DNA of 64,000 nucleotides from Clostridia bacterium (GTDB lineage: Bacteria; Bacillota; Clostridia; Christensenellales; Aristaeellaceae), in assembly GCA_017524615.1 (NCBI GenBank), contig JAFXVJ010000042.1, positions 1-64,000 of the forward strand, written 5' to 3'. The translations under genes were made by a program, and so were the position numbers. Shown piece by piece: positions 53,741 through 62,932 of this stretch. The notes under the pieces are model-generated. The model was not told the DNA's origin, made no database searches, and saw nothing but the letters and a program-made list of their open reading frames with translations. How positions within the stretch are numbered: the first letter of the stretch is position 1; each line of letters opens with the position of its first letter.

Positions 53741-53899
53741 TTATTTGTTTTCCTTCTGGGCCTTGTTTTCGCACTGCTGATTGGCGATGCCGCAGCTGGT
53801 CTTGCAGGCGGACTGGCAAGAAGTCTGGCATTCGCCGCAGCCGCCGTTCTTGGCGCTTTCACACAGATTGCGGGTGCTCAGGGTCTTGATGTGCTTCAT
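53741..53899 (-). CDS. scfA: SCIFF ranthipeptide precursor, seven cysteines
   Basis: A 52-residue precursor: MKHIKTLSTRNL leader, then Cys13, and a cysteine-rich part with Cys21, Cys24, Cys28, Cys32, Cys36 and Cys43. The block GCGECQTSCQSACKTSC is the hallmark of SCIFF, the six-cysteine peptide nearly universal in Clostridia, whose thioether bonds link Cys to Thr or other residues. The usual peptide has six cysteines; Cys13 is an extra. GGGAGG lies before the ATG. It has a strong promoter and lies 67 bases upstream of its maturase gene. No dedicated exporter or peptidase is visible beside it. Confidence 0.96.
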   Translation of the reverse strand: MKHIKTLSTRNLCESAKNGGCGECQTSCQSACKTSCGIANQQCENKAQKENK

Positions 53900-53934
53900 T
53901 GTATAATCCTCCCATTGAAGTCAGGTTTCGGCTT

Positions 53935-53963
53935 ATTGTATCACGGGATCTGGAATAAGTCAA
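53935..53963 (-). promoter_or_regulatory. sigma-A promoter of scfA
   Basis: On the minus strand: TTGACT (53963-53958), a 17-bp spacer and TACAAT (53940-53935), 36 bases upstream of the start codon. Confidence 0.8.
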
Positions 53964-54052
53964 TCCGCGGAAGAAAAAATCCTTCCTCCTCTCTCACGCG
54001 CTCTCTTGCCCCTCCCCGTTTTTCTTCTTTCCATCTTTTGTGTAGGAAACTT

Positions 54053-54081
54053 TTGCAATTCTCAATATCTTGTGTTATAAT
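54053..54081 (+). promoter_or_regulatory. sigma-A promoter of the parE operon
   Basis: TTGCAA (54053-54058), a 17-bp spacer and TATAAT (54076-54081), with TGT just before the -10 (extended). Confidence 0.8.
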
Positions 54082-54140
54082 AAAAGATGACGATGGATTC
54101 ATGCGTCCATCCGCAGAACAAGATCAAATCGAGGTGCTTT

Positions 54141-56123
54141 ATGGCGCAGAAGTACGACGCGGGCAGTATCAAAGTATTGGAGGGGCTGGACGCGGTGCGC
54201 ATGCGTCCCGGCATGTATATCGGCACCACCGGCAGCCGGGGATTGCATCATTTATTGTGGGAAATCGTGGACAACGCCATCGATGAGGCCATGGGGGGCT
54301 TCGCCACTGAGGTGGCGGTGACGCTGCACAGGGACGGCTCCGCCACCGTGTGGGACAACGGGCGGGGCATGCCGGTGGACAATCACCCTGTGCTGGGCAT
54401 CCCCGGGGTGGAAGTCATTTTCACCCGCCTGCATGCCGGCGGAAAATTCGGCAACGACAATTACGCCTACTCCGGCGGCCTGCACGGCGTCGGCGCCAGC
54501 GTGGTAAACGCCTTGAGCAAATGGCTGACGGTCGATATTTTCCGGGACTGGAGCCATTATACCCAGCGGTATGAAAACTGGTTCGACCCCAAGGAAAAGA
54601 AATGGAAGGCCGGGCACCCGGTGACGGGCCTGGAAAAGGTGGGCAATACGCGGAAACGGGGCACCCTGATCCGCTTTTTGCCCGACGACACCGTGTTTGA
54701 GGATACGGTGTTCAACGGCGATACCGTGCGACGCCGCCTGCGGGAGCTGGCCTACCTGAACAAAGGGCTGCACATATCCTTTACCGACGAGCGCACCAGG
54801 GAAGAAGGCAAATCCTTCTGCGAATTCTGCTTCGCCGGGGGCATCGTGGACTATGTGAAGTTCCTCAACCGGGATAAAACGCCCATTCATCCCGATCCCA
54901 TTTTCTTTGAGGGCAAAAAGGACGATATCCTCTGCTCCGCCGCCATCCAATACACCGACGGCTACACCGAATCGGTGTTTTCCTACGTGAACAACATCCC
55001 CACCGGCGAGGGCGGCACCCACGAGGCGGGCTTCCGCGCCGCCATGACCAAGGAATTCAACGATTACGCCCGGAAGATCGGCGTGCTCAAGGAAAAGGAC
55101 GCCAACCTGGCGGGCGAGGATTTCCGGGAAGGCATCACGGTGGTGCTATGCGTGATGGTCAAAAGCCCCCAGTTTGAAGGGCAGACCAAGGGCAAGCTGG
55201 GCAACACCGAGGTGCGGCCCGCCATCGAGGACATCGTTTCCAAAAAGCTCTTTGAATTCCTGGAGGACCTGAAAAACCAGGATCTGGCCCAGAAAATCAT
55301 CGAAAAGGCCGTCAAAAGCGCCAAGGTCCGGGAAGCCACCCGCAAGGCCAAAGCCCTGGCCCGGGCCAAGAACGAACTGGAGGCCACGCCGCTGGTGGGC
55401 AAACTGTCCGCCTGCACGGGCAGGAAAGCCGTGGATAACGAGCTGTTCATCGTGGAGGGCGATTCCGCCGGCGGCAGCGCCAAGCAGGGCCGGGATCGGC
55501 GCTTCCAGGCCATCCTGCCCCTGCGCGGAAAGCCCCTGAACGCCGAAAAGAAGCGCATCGACCAGGTGCTGGCCAACGATGAATTCCGCTCCATCATCAC
55601 CGCCCTGGGCACCGGCATCGCCGAGGATTTTGACCTGAGTTCCCTCAAATACCACAAGGTCATCATCCTGGCCGACGCTGACCAGGACGGGGCCCACATC
55701 CGCTCCATCCTGCTCACCTTCTTCTTCCGATACATGCGCGATCTGGTGGCGGACGGCCACGTCTACATCGGCATGCCGCCCCTGTACGCCGTGAAAAAGA
55801 GCAGCGGCATCCAGTATGCCTACGACGACCGGGAGCTGAAAAAGGTGACCTCCGGGCAGAAGGGATACACCCTGCAAAGGTATAAGGGCCTGGGCGAAAT
55901 GAACCCGGAGCAACTGTGGGAAACCACCATGGATCCCCAGCACCGCAAATTGATGCAGGTGACCATCGAGGACGCCGCCGAGGCCGATTCCCTGATCACC
56001 GTGCTGATGGGCGATAAAGTGGAGCCCCGGCGGGAATACATCATTGAGCATGCGGAATTCAACAAGGCCGACCATTTTGACCAGCATCTGAAGCCGCTGC
56101 AGCAAGAACACGTGCCTGTTTGA
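54141..56123 (+). CDS. parE: DNA topoisomerase IV subunit B (ParE)
   Basis: A 660-residue type IIA topoisomerase ATPase subunit. The GHKL ATP site has EIVDNAIDEAMGG and DNGRGMP, the lid has SGGLHGVGASVVNALS, and the Toprim part has LFIVEGDSAGGSAKQGRDR and ADADQDGAHI. LPLRGKPLNAEK and YKGLGEMNPEQLWETTM complete the family. Gram-positive ParE rather than GyrB is chosen by overall similarity and by the downstream parC. Start ATG at 54141 with GAGG close upstream; the frame is open further upstream without support. Confidence 0.92.
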   Translation: MAQKYDAGSIKVLEGLDAVRMRPGMYIGTTGSRGLHHLLWEIVDNAIDEAMGGFATEVAVTLHRDGSATVWDNGRGMPVDNHPVLGIPGVEVIFTRLHAGGKFGNDNYAYSGGLHGVGASVVNALSKWLTVDIFRDWSHYTQRYENWFDPKEKKWKAGHPVTGLEKVGNTRKRGTLIRFLPDDTVFEDTVFNGDTVRRRLRELAYLNKGLHISFTDERTREEGKSFCEFCFAGGIVDYVKFLNRDKTPIHPDPIFFEGKKDDILCSAAIQYTDGYTESVFSYVNNIPTGEGGTHEAGFRAAMTKEFNDYARKIGVLKEKDANLAGEDFREGITVVLCVMVKSPQFEGQTKGKLGNTEVRPAIEDIVSKKLFEFLEDLKNQDLAQKIIEKAVKSAKVREATRKAKALARAKNELEATPLVGKLSACTGRKAVDNELFIVEGDSAGGSAKQGRDRRFQAILPLRGKPLNAEKKRIDQVLANDEFRSIITALGTGIAEDFDLSSLKYHKVIILADADQDGAHIRSILLTFFFRYMRDLVADGHVYIGMPPLYAVKKSSGIQYAYDDRELKKVTSGQKGYTLQRYKGLGEMNPEQLWETTMDPQHRKLMQVTIEDAAEADSLITVLMGDKVEPRREYIIEHAEFNKADHFDQHLKPLQQEHVPV

Positions 56124-56148
56124 TACGAATGAAGAAGGGATGATTGAC

Positions 56149-57594
56149 ATGTCGGTATCGCCAGCCCCCTCCATCCTCTCCATTCTGCTGGCGCTGATGC
56201 TCGTCCTGGGGCTGGCTGCCGGCAGCGCCGGCCTGCCGCCCGTGAAAAGCGTGTGTCTGGATTACACCTACAGCGCCACTTACAACGCGATGGGCCAGGC
56301 AGGGCAGTTATCCGCCGGTCTGTCTTTGAAAGACGGCACGGCCGCGTTTCATTTTTCCGACGGAGAAAACAGCCTGTCCCTGCAGGACGGCGGGCTGGAC
56401 CTGCCCGGCCTCGGCCTGTCGCAGGAGGAAGCCGCGCTGGCTGCACAGATGGCCCAGTACGCATTCGACGGCCGTCTGCAAAAAGATCTGGCCTCGCTGC
56501 GCCCGTATTTCAACGATCTCCTCAGCTATAACGCCTATGATATGCAGGTGAGGTCCCTCGTCGACGGGTGCAATGCCACGCAATACACCATCGACACCTC
56601 GCCGCTGCGTCTGCTGGGCGCGCTGCAGCGCTGGATCATGATCCGCGGCACCGATCCTCAATGGAAGGCCGCCCTGGATCAATTGGAAATCGCGCAGCTT
56701 CCCCTCGTCAGGCAGTGGCTGCCCGACGGAAACGACACATTCGGCGCTGCCGTTTCCTCTTATCTGCTTCTTGCGGGCACCGGCCTCAGTTCAGCGCTCT
56801 GCGGCAGCATGTACGGCGCCGAGGCCCTGAAAATGCGCATCCACGCGGAATGCATCGTCGTGGACGGCCAGCTGCGCTCCGGCATGCTTCAGATCGGCGA
56901 TCCGGAAGAAATGGATGACGGCATCTGGCTGGAGGTCAGCTACCAAAGCGCCGATGAAACTGACCAAGCCCACACGGCTTCCCTGATCCTGTGTCAGGAC
57001 GGCAAAACGCTCATATCGGCATCCGCCGATTGGGTGCCGCATGTCCGGTTCAACGCGCGCGGTACATGGCTGTTCCCTGCGGGCGGGTCCTATTACAGCG
57101 GCGGGGATCTTTCGTTTCAGTGCCTGATTGGGCAGCAGGGATTGGACAGCCTGGGCTTGCATGTGTCCGTATACGATCCAACCGGCAGCCCATCCTTCTC
57201 CCTGTCGTATGAAGATCATCAGCTTTCCTTCCTCTATATCCAGAACCCTTCCTACTATCACAGCTACAGTGAAAACGATCTGCCGTCCTTCCTGCGCGCT
57301 TCCCTGTTCTGGGACAGCGATTCCTACACGCTGTTCGCAAGCGGCAGCCGGTTTGAGGCGTCCGGCGGCGGCACTTATGAGCGGACGGGCGACGGATTCC
57401 ATCAAAAGGGCGAAGTGAACGTAAAAACCTGGCCGTCCTATGGCGCGGAGCCAACGGCCGTTACCATCCGCCTGGAGCAGGATTTCACCTTCGGCCCCCA
57501 CAATTTCCGCCTGATCCAGCACCTGGACGCAGGCACCCCGGGCACGGTCCCCGTGCTGACCTATGACGACCGCCATTCGCTGACCCTGCGCTGA
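56149..57594 (+). CDS. exported protein of unknown function between parE and parC
   Basis: Not recognised. It has 481 residues with an N-terminal hydrophobic signal (about residues 5-25, SILSILLALMLVLGLAAGSAG), no lipobox and no further membrane helix. The rest is rich in S, G, L, D and Y, with repeated short beta-like stretches (SLSLQDGGLDL, SLSYEDHQLSF, LFASGSRFEASGG), which suggests a beta-rich extracellular protein. The ATG at 56149 is favoured over one nine bases earlier because AGAAGGG is then well placed. It lies 25 bases after parE, in the same direction. Confidence 0.7.
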   Translation: MSVSPAPSILSILLALMLVLGLAAGSAGLPPVKSVCLDYTYSATYNAMGQAGQLSAGLSLKDGTAAFHFSDGENSLSLQDGGLDLPGLGLSQEEAALAAQMAQYAFDGRLQKDLASLRPYFNDLLSYNAYDMQVRSLVDGCNATQYTIDTSPLRLLGALQRWIMIRGTDPQWKAALDQLEIAQLPLVRQWLPDGNDTFGAAVSSYLLLAGTGLSSALCGSMYGAEALKMRIHAECIVVDGQLRSGMLQIGDPEEMDDGIWLEVSYQSADETDQAHTASLILCQDGKTLISASADWVPHVRFNARGTWLFPAGGSYYSGGDLSFQCLIGQQGLDSLGLHVSVYDPTGSPSFSLSYEDHQLSFLYIQNPSYYHSYSENDLPSFLRASLFWDSDSYTLFASGSRFEASGGGTYERTGDGFHQKGEVNVKTWPSYGAEPTAVTIRLEQDFTFGPHNFRLIQHLDAGTPGTVPVLTYDDRHSLTLR

Positions 57595-57657
57595 TTCCGA
57601 TCCCCCTGCTCTTTGTTTCCCATCCATGACCGCTCTTCCGGAAAGGAGCGTATCGCC

Positions 57658-58236
57658 ATGAAAAAGCAACTCCAACCCGTCACCATCCGCCGGGAGGGCA
57701 CCCGTCGGCGCGTACTGCGCATCGTGGGCTGGTTTGGGCTGGTTTTCTGGGGGATGATTGCCATGGTGGGCATTGCCGACATGATCCGCGGCTACAAAAC
57801 CGCCGAGGTGAACGGCGAAACCGTGGAAAAGGCGCTGGAGGCGGTGGACTACGCTGCGCCCATCGTCTGCGCCGCCCTGGCCGTGCTGCACGGGTGGATG
57901 CTTGTATCCGCCCGCCGCGCCAAGCAGCGGATGGAGGATTTCCGTCTCTTCAGCGCGTTTTTTTCCACGCAGCCCGAGGAAAAATCCATTTCCCGCCTGG
58001 CCGCCAGCCTGAACCGGCCCCTGGATGCCACCATGAAGCAAATGCAGGCGCTGTGCAAACGGGGCTATTTCGACGGCTATATTGATTATCGGCAGCAGTG
58101 CGTCCGCTTTTACGGCGATGCCCCCGGCCCCCAGATGAAGGTTGCCTGCTGTCCCGGCTGCGGCGCAAAAACAGCCATTGCCGATCAGGGCGGCGTGTGC
58201 CGCTACTGCGGCTCCCCCCTGTCCCATCTTCCGTAA
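57658..58236 (+). CDS. membrane protein with C-terminal zinc ribbon, unknown
   Basis: Not recognised. A 192-residue protein with two membrane helices (about 20-42 and 64-84), a soluble part (about 85-160) that looks like a winged-helix arrangement (SISRLAASLNRPLDATMKQMQALCKRGYF), and a C-terminal zinc ribbon with CPGCGAKTA and CRYCGSPL. GGAAAGGAG precedes the ATG at 57658. It lies between the exported unknown and parC, 41 bases before the latter. Confidence 0.75.
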   Translation: MKKQLQPVTIRREGTRRRVLRIVGWFGLVFWGMIAMVGIADMIRGYKTAEVNGETVEKALEAVDYAAPIVCAALAVLHGWMLVSARRAKQRMEDFRLFSAFFSTQPEEKSISRLAASLNRPLDATMKQMQALCKRGYFDGYIDYRQQCVRFYGDAPGPQMKVACCPGCGAKTAIADQGGVCRYCGSPLSHLP

Positions 58237-58277
58237 ACGCTTTCTTCACATCATGATTCCTTGGAGGTACGCGATCC

Positions 58278-60713
58278 ATGGCCAAGCAGCCCCCTGCTCC
58301 CCTTACGCCTGACATCATTCAAACGCCACTGGAGGATGTGCTGCATCAATCCATGATGCCCTACGCGGAATACGTAATCCTGGAGCGCGCCATTCCCCGG
58401 GTGGAGGATGGCCTCAAGCCCGTGCAGCGCCGTATCCTGTTTACCATGCACGAATTGGGCCTTACCCCCGATAAACCCCACCGCAAATGCGCCCGCATCG
58501 TGGGCGATTGCCTGGGCAAGTATCATCCCCACGGGGACACCAGCGTCTATGACGCGCTGACCCGCATGGCCCAGCCCTATTCCCTCCGGGGCGTGATGGT
58601 GGACGGCCACGGCAATTTCGGCTCCATCGACGGCGACAGCGCCGCCGCCATGCGATACACCGAGGCCCGCATGGCGCCCTTGGCGCTGCAGATGCTGCGG
58701 GACATCGAAAAGGATACCGTGCCCTTCCGCCTGAATTTTGACGATACCCTGAAGGAGCCGGATCTGCTGCCCGCCCGCTTCCCGAATCTTCTGGTCAATG
58801 GGGCCAGCGGTATCGCCGTGGGCCTGGCCACCAACATCCCGCCCCACAATTTACGCGAGGTGACCGAGGCCGTCTGCATGCAGATCGACAACGAAAACGT
58901 CACGCTGGATGAATTGATGCAGGTGTTGCCCGGTCCCGATTTTCCCACCGGCGGCATCCTGCTGGATACGCCGGAAATCCGCGCCGCGTATGAAACGGGC
59001 CGCGGAAAACTGACCCTCCGGGCCAAGGTGACCGAAGAGCAAGGGCCGGCGGGCCGCACCCTGCTGGTGATCCACGAGATCCCCTACGGCGTCGCAAAGG
59101 CCCAGATGCTGGAAAAGATCCTGAAGCTCAGCGAGGAAAAGAAAGCGCAGCTGGGCTGCATTCACGACATCCGCGATGAAAGCGACCGCTCCGGCATGCG
59201 GGCCGTGATCGAACTGAAAAAAGACGCCAATCCGCAAAAGGTGCTGGCTTTCCTGTATAAATACAGCGATCTGCAGGTCACCTTCGGGGTGAACATGGTG
59301 GCGGTGGCCGAAGGCAAGCCTGTGCAGATGGGCCTGAAAACGGTGATCGGCTATTTCATCCGCCATCAAAAGGATGTGGTTACCCGGCGCACCCGGTACG
59401 AGCTGGAGCAGGCCAAAGCCCGGGCCCACATCCTGGAGGGTCTGATCATTGCCGTGGATAACCTGGATGAGGTGATCGCCCTCATTCGCGCCAGCAAAAA
59501 CGGCAAAGAGGCGAAAGCCCGCCTGATGGAGCGGTTCGGCTTTACCGACGTGCAGGCCCAGGCCATCCTGGATCTGCGCCTCCAGCGCCTGACCGGCCTG
59601 GAAATCGAAGCCCTGCGCAAGGAATACGCGGATATTCTCAAGCTGATCGACACCTTGGAAAGCATCCTGAAAAGCGAAAGAAAACTGATGAACGTGATCA
59701 AAAAGGAGCTGCGGGAAATCGCCGACCAGTTCGGCGACGACCGCCGCACCGTGATCGTCCGGGAGGATGGCGAAGAAACCGTCGATCTGACGGAGGAAGC
59801 GCCGCTGCCCGAGGAGGCCGTGGTGTTCCTCACCCGCGGCGGACAGCTGCGCCGCATGGCCCCCCGCGTCTTTGAAAAGCAGGAAATCCCCGACAGGGAA
59901 AGCGATATGCCCCGGTGGCTGTTCCATACGCAAACCGACCATACCCTGTATTTCTTCACCAACAAGGGGAACTGCTATCCCCTGTCTGTGGGCGCGCTGA
60001 ACGAAACCAGCAAGCCCAAGGAGCGGGGCGGCGCCCTGTCCAGCGTGCTGGCCGGGCTGGAGAACGGGGAGGTCTGCGTATCCCTGCTGCTGATCACCCC
60101 CGGCAGCCTGATGGGCATGGGAGATCTGCTGTTCTTCACCCGTCAGGGGCAGGTGAAGCGCACCAGCGCCGCGGACTACGACGTGAAGCGCTCCAAATTT
60201 GCCGCCATCAATTTGAAGGGCGATGATACGCTCGTCGCCGTGGTTCCAGAAGAAGAGGGCAGCGATATCCTGATGCTCACCCGCGGAGGCATGTGCATCC
60301 GCTTCCCGCTGGACACCGTGCCGGAAATGGGCCGGGCCAGCAGCGGCGTAAAGGGCATGAAGGTGGAAGAAGGGGACGAGGTGATCCTGGCCTGCCATAT
60401 CTCCGTGTCCGATCAAATCCTCTTGTTCACCGAGCGCGGCTACGCCAAGCGCCTGACCGGCGGCCTGTTTGACGCGCAGGGCCGTGCGGGCAAGGGCGTC
60501 AAATGCGTATCCTTCAACAAATCCGGCTCCACCGGCACCTATGTGGCCGCCGCGGCCCGCATCACCTCCTCCCGCCCCTTCACCGTGCTGCAGCACGGCG
60601 GAGTTATGACTCCCATGCTGTCCGACGAATTGGCGGTACAGGATCTGGCCGACAAGGGCAAGCCCGCCGTCATGGCCGTGATGGACGACGTGGTGGAGGA
60701 TCTGATCCTTTGA
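58278..60713 (+). CDS. parC: DNA topoisomerase IV subunit A (ParC)
   Basis: An 811-residue topoisomerase breakage-reunion subunit. The active-site Tyr127 is in [10 protein letters not shown]. The quinolone-binding segment [12 protein letters not shown] has Thr88 and Asp92 at the positions of E. coli GyrA Ser83 and Asp87. A long coiled coil and C-terminal beta-pinwheel repeats follow. GyrA is the alternative; I see no clear GyrA box (QRRGGKG) in the C-terminus, which favours ParC. GGAGG precedes the ATG. Confidence 0.9.
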   Translation: MAKQPPAPLTPDIIQTPLEDVLHQSMMPYAEYVILERAIPRVEDGLKPVQRRILFTMHELGLTPDKPHRKCARIVGDCLGKYHPHGDTSVYDALTRMAQPYSLRGVMVDGHGNFGSIDGDSAAAMRYTEARMAPLALQMLRDIEKDTVPFRLNFDDTLKEPDLLPARFPNLLVNGASGIAVGLATNIPPHNLREVTEAVCMQIDNENVTLDELMQVLPGPDFPTGGILLDTPEIRAAYETGRGKLTLRAKVTEEQGPAGRTLLVIHEIPYGVAKAQMLEKILKLSEEKKAQLGCIHDIRDESDRSGMRAVIELKKDANPQKVLAFLYKYSDLQVTFGVNMVAVAEGKPVQMGLKTVIGYFIRHQKDVVTRRTRYELEQAKARAHILEGLIIAVDNLDEVIALIRASKNGKEAKARLMERFGFTDVQAQAILDLRLQRLTGLEIEALRKEYADILKLIDTLESILKSERKLMNVIKKELREIADQFGDDRRTVIVREDGEETVDLTEEAPLPEEAVVFLTRGGQLRRMAPRVFEKQEIPDRESDMPRWLFHTQTDHTLYFFTNKGNCYPLSVGALNETSKPKERGGALSSVLAGLENGEVCVSLLLITPGSLMGMGDLLFFTRQGQVKRTSAADYDVKRSKFAAINLKGDDTLVAVVPEEEGSDILMLTRGGMCIRFPLDTVPEMGRASSGVKGMKVEEGDEVILACHISVSDQILLFTERGYAKRLTGGLFDAQGRAGKGVKCVSFNKSGSTGTYVAAAARITSSRPFTVLQHGGVMTPMLSDELAVQDLADKGKPAVMAVMDDVVEDLIL

Positions 60714-60749
60714 TCGGCCCGAAATCGGCCCGAAATTTTCAAAAACCCC

Positions 60750-60778
60750 TTGACAACGCTGTTCCAATCCCCTATAAT
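60750..60778 (+). promoter_or_regulatory. consensus sigma-A promoter of infC-rpmI-rplT
   Basis: TTGACA (60750-60755), a 17-bp spacer and TATAAT (60773-60778): exact consensus hexamers at ideal spacing. Confidence 0.9.
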
Positions 60779-60784
60779 ACCTTT

Positions 60785-60899
60785 GTTTCAAGCAGAAGCT
60801 GCCCGCTTCTCTCCGACGCGAATTCCGTTTTGCGCGGGTCTCAGGCATTCATTTTCGTATGAGTATGCATTGGCGGGTGGCTTCATCCGCCAATTTTTT
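60785..60899 (+). promoter_or_regulatory. infC leader with attenuator terminator
   Basis: The leader runs about 150 bases to the infC start. An intrinsic terminator has an 8-bp stem ATTGGCGG (60869-60876) / CCGCCAAT (60887-60894) followed by a TTTTTT run, ahead of the gene. An alternative stem upstream (GCATTCAT with ATGAGTATGC, near 60845-60869) could compete with it. Firmicute infC-rpmI-rplT operons are controlled by an L20-binding leader; attenuation here fits that, but I cannot verify the fold. Confidence 0.7.
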
Positions 60900-60932
60900 A
60901 TTGGCTCTAACCCATTAGGAGGTGTATCGACC

Positions 60933-61508
60933 ATAGCCGCTGAATTGCTCATCAATGAAGAAATCCGGGATCGTGAGGTGCGCGTCATTGGCGCGGACGG
61001 GGCACAGCTGGGCATCATGCCCACCCACCAGGCTCTCGTGCTGGCCGAAGAGGCTGAATTGGATCTGGTGAAAATCGTGCCCGGGGCCACGCCCCCCGTC
61101 TGTAAGCTGATGGATTACGACAAGCACCGCTACGAGCAGTCCAAGCGCGAGCGGGAAATGCGCAAGAATCAGAAAGAGCGCATCGTATCGCTCAAGGAAG
61201 TGCAGCTGTCCGTCACCATCGAGGAAAACGATATCGCCGTCAAGGCGCGCAACGCCGTCAAGTTCCTGGAAGCCGGGGACAAGGTGAAGGTGTCCATTCG
61301 TTTTCGCGGCCGCCAGATCGCCCATTCCGATATCGGCATGAAGGTGATGCTGGAATTCGCCGAGCGGGTGAAGGACGTGTGCACGGTCGAACGCCGGCCC
61401 ATGATCGAAGGGCGCAACATGCTGATGATCTTGGCGCCCAAAGCGGAAAAAGCCAGCAAGGCTGACAGGGCCGCCAAAGCGGCCAAGCAGGAAGCCCCGC
61501 AGGCATAA
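60933..61508 (+). CDS. infC: translation initiation factor IF-3, probable AUA start
   Basis: A 191-residue IF-3: the N-terminal domain has LLINEEIRDREVRVIGADGAQLG, the linker is basic, and the C-terminal domain has KEVQLSVTIEENDIAVKARNAVKFLEAGDKVKVSIRFRGRQ. A long A/K-rich tail ends the protein. No ATG, GTG or TTG precedes this N-terminus at proper spacing: AGGAGGTG is followed by eight bases and then ATA, then GCC GCT GAA. infC uses AUU or other rare codons in many bacteria, allowing IF-3 to limit its own translation. The ATG further upstream lies at the promoter and is not credible. Confidence 0.88.
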   Translation: MAAELLINEEIRDREVRVIGADGAQLGIMPTHQALVLAEEAELDLVKIVPGATPPVCKLMDYDKHRYEQSKREREMRKNQKERIVSLKEVQLSVTIEENDIAVKARNAVKFLEAGDKVKVSIRFRGRQIAHSDIGMKVMLEFAERVKDVCTVERRPMIEGRNMLMILAPKAEKASKADRAAKAAKQEAPQA

Positions 61509-61540
61509 CCCCATTACTTTCCGGAAGGAGGAACCATTCC

Positions 61541-61741
61541 ATGCCCAAGCAAAAAACCCATCGCGGCGCCGCGAAGCGCTTTAGCCTGACCAAGACTGGC
61601 AAGGTCAAGCACAAGAAGATGAATGTGAACCACATTCTCAACAAAAAGACCACGAAGCGCATCCGTCATCTGCGCGCGGGCGGCACCCTGCAGAATAATG
61701 CCGAAGCCGCTACCATCAGGAAACTGATTCCCTACAAATAA
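61541..61741 (+). CDS. rpmI: 50S ribosomal protein L35
   Basis: A 66-residue, highly basic protein with the L35 signature KTHRGAAKRFSLTKTGKVK and a C-terminal TIRKLIPY. GGAAGGAGG precedes the ATG. It is second in the infC-rpmI-rplT operon. Confidence 0.97.
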   Translation: MPKQKTHRGAAKRFSLTKTGKVKHKKMNVNHILNKKTTKRIRHLRAGGTLQNNAEAATIRKLIPYK

Positions 61742-61768
61742 GCCATCGCCTGAAGGAGGAATATCATT

Positions 61769-62119
61769 ATGGCACGCATTAAGAGGGCTGTGAACGCCCA
61801 TAAAAAACGCCGCAAGGTGCTCAAGCTGGCGAAAGGCTATTGGGGATCGAAATCCAAGCAGTACCGTACCGCCAGCGAACAGGTGCGCCGTTCCCTGCGC
61901 TACGCCTATGAAGGCCGTAAAATGCGCAAGCGGGATTTCCGCCGCCTGTGGATCATTCGTATCAACGCCGCCGCTCGCCTGAACGGCATGAGCTATTCCA
62001 CTTTCGTCAACGGCCTGAAGAAGAAGGGCATCGAAGTCAACCGCAAGATGCTGGCTGACCTGGCCGTGAACGACGCCGCCGCTTTCGCCCAGCTGGTGGA
62101 AATGGCCAAGGAAGCCTAA
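61769..62119 (+). CDS. rplT: 50S ribosomal protein L20
   Basis: A 116-residue rRNA-binding protein with [39 protein letters not shown] and [18 protein letters not shown]20 also represses its own operon in Firmicutes by binding the leader. GAAGGAGGA precedes the ATG. Confidence 0.98.
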   Translation: MARIKRAVNAHKKRRKVLKLAKGYWGSKSKQYRTASEQVRRSLRYAYEGRKMRKRDFRRLWIIRINAAARLNGMSYSTFVNGLKKKGIEVNRKMLADLAVNDAAAFAQLVEMAKEA

Positions 62120-62295
62120 TACAATTCTTCTTCTAAAATCTTACGTCTTTGAGCGTCTTTTTCGTTCTGGCAGCGCGTTCCTGAGGTCAACGCAGCGCTG
62201 CTGCGCCTCCCATCGTTCCGCTTTGCCGGAATAAAAACCCATCTCAAATCTGTTAAGGTTTCAGAACGCGAATAGTATAAGATACGCTGCATCAA

Positions 62296-62326
62296 ACGTC
62301 ATCCGTTTTCCGGATGGCGTTTTTTT
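62296..62326 (+). terminator. terminator downstream of rplT
   Basis: A 10-bp stem with one mismatch (ACGTCATCCG / CGGATGGCGT, TTTTC loop) and a T7 tract, about 180 bases after the rplT stop. The 62120-62295 spacer shows no gene. Confidence 0.88.
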
Positions 62327-62353
62327 GTATGATCACTGCCGCAAGGATCGGCG

Positions 62354-62932
62354 CTATCGGGGCGTCTCCGTTTCTGCTCCATCAGCTTCCGGCTTCCTGA
62401 CAGGGGCAGGCGCATATCCATGCTCCCCCAGCATCTTTTCCATCCAGATCATATCATACCAGCGGCCAAACTTATAGCCGCATTGGTGAAAAGTCCCGCA
62501 CAGGCGATAGCCCATCCGTTCGTGAAACCGTCGGCTGGCGTTGGTCAGGCGCTCGTCCTCAACGTCTGTGCTGGCGATGCAGGCGTAGGCATTCAATATG
62601 CCGCGCTCCCGGAGCGCGTCCTCCAGCGCGGTGTACAGCATGCGGCCATACCCCTTTTTCCGGGCGTCCCTACGCAGGTATATGGTGGTTTCCGCTGCCC
62701 AGTCGTAGGCGGCCCGCGTTTTGAACGCGCCCGCATAGGCATAGCCCAGTATCCCTTCCTCTTCTTCCAGCACCAGATAGGGATATTGGGCCGCGGTGGC
62801 GCGGATACGCCGGGCGAACGCCTCCTCCCCGGGCACCTCGTATTCAAACGTGACGGCTGTATCCCTTACATACGGCGCATAGATTTTAAGCAGCGCCGCG
62901 GCGTCGGCAGGGGTGGCTGATCGAATGCGCAT
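62354..62932 (-). CDS. GNAT acetyltransferase, Pat/phosphinothricin-acetyltransferase-like
   Basis: A 192-residue acetyltransferase. RSATPADAAALLKIYAPYV, TFEYEVP, TTIYLRRDARKKGYGRMLY (acetyl-CoA loop) and FHERMGYRLCGTFHQCGYKFGRWYDM are the pattern of the Pat/bar/MddA group, which acetylates phosphinothricin or methionine sulfoximine-like amino acids. The last 20 residues are a variable tail. GGAGG lies nine bases before the ATG. The gene stands alone. Confidence 0.88.
   Translation of the reverse strand: MRIRSATPADAAALLKIYAPYVRDTAVTFEYEVPGEEAFARRIRATAAQYPYLVLEEEEGILGYAYAGAFKTRAAYDWAAETTIYLRRDARKKGYGRMLYTALEDALRERGILNAYACIASTDVEDERLTNASRRFHERMGYRLCGTFHQCGYKFGRWYDMIWMEKMLGEHGYAPAPVRKPEADGAETETPR

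Noticed and set aside
60750..60932. infC translation from the ATG at 60750
   Set aside because: It lies inside the -35 region of the infC promoter and would add 61 residues unlike any IF-3 N-terminus.
62120..62295. Gene or RNA in the rplT-terminator spacer
   Set aside because: I found no open frame with a ribosome-binding site and no tRNA-like fold; only the terminator at its end is supported.
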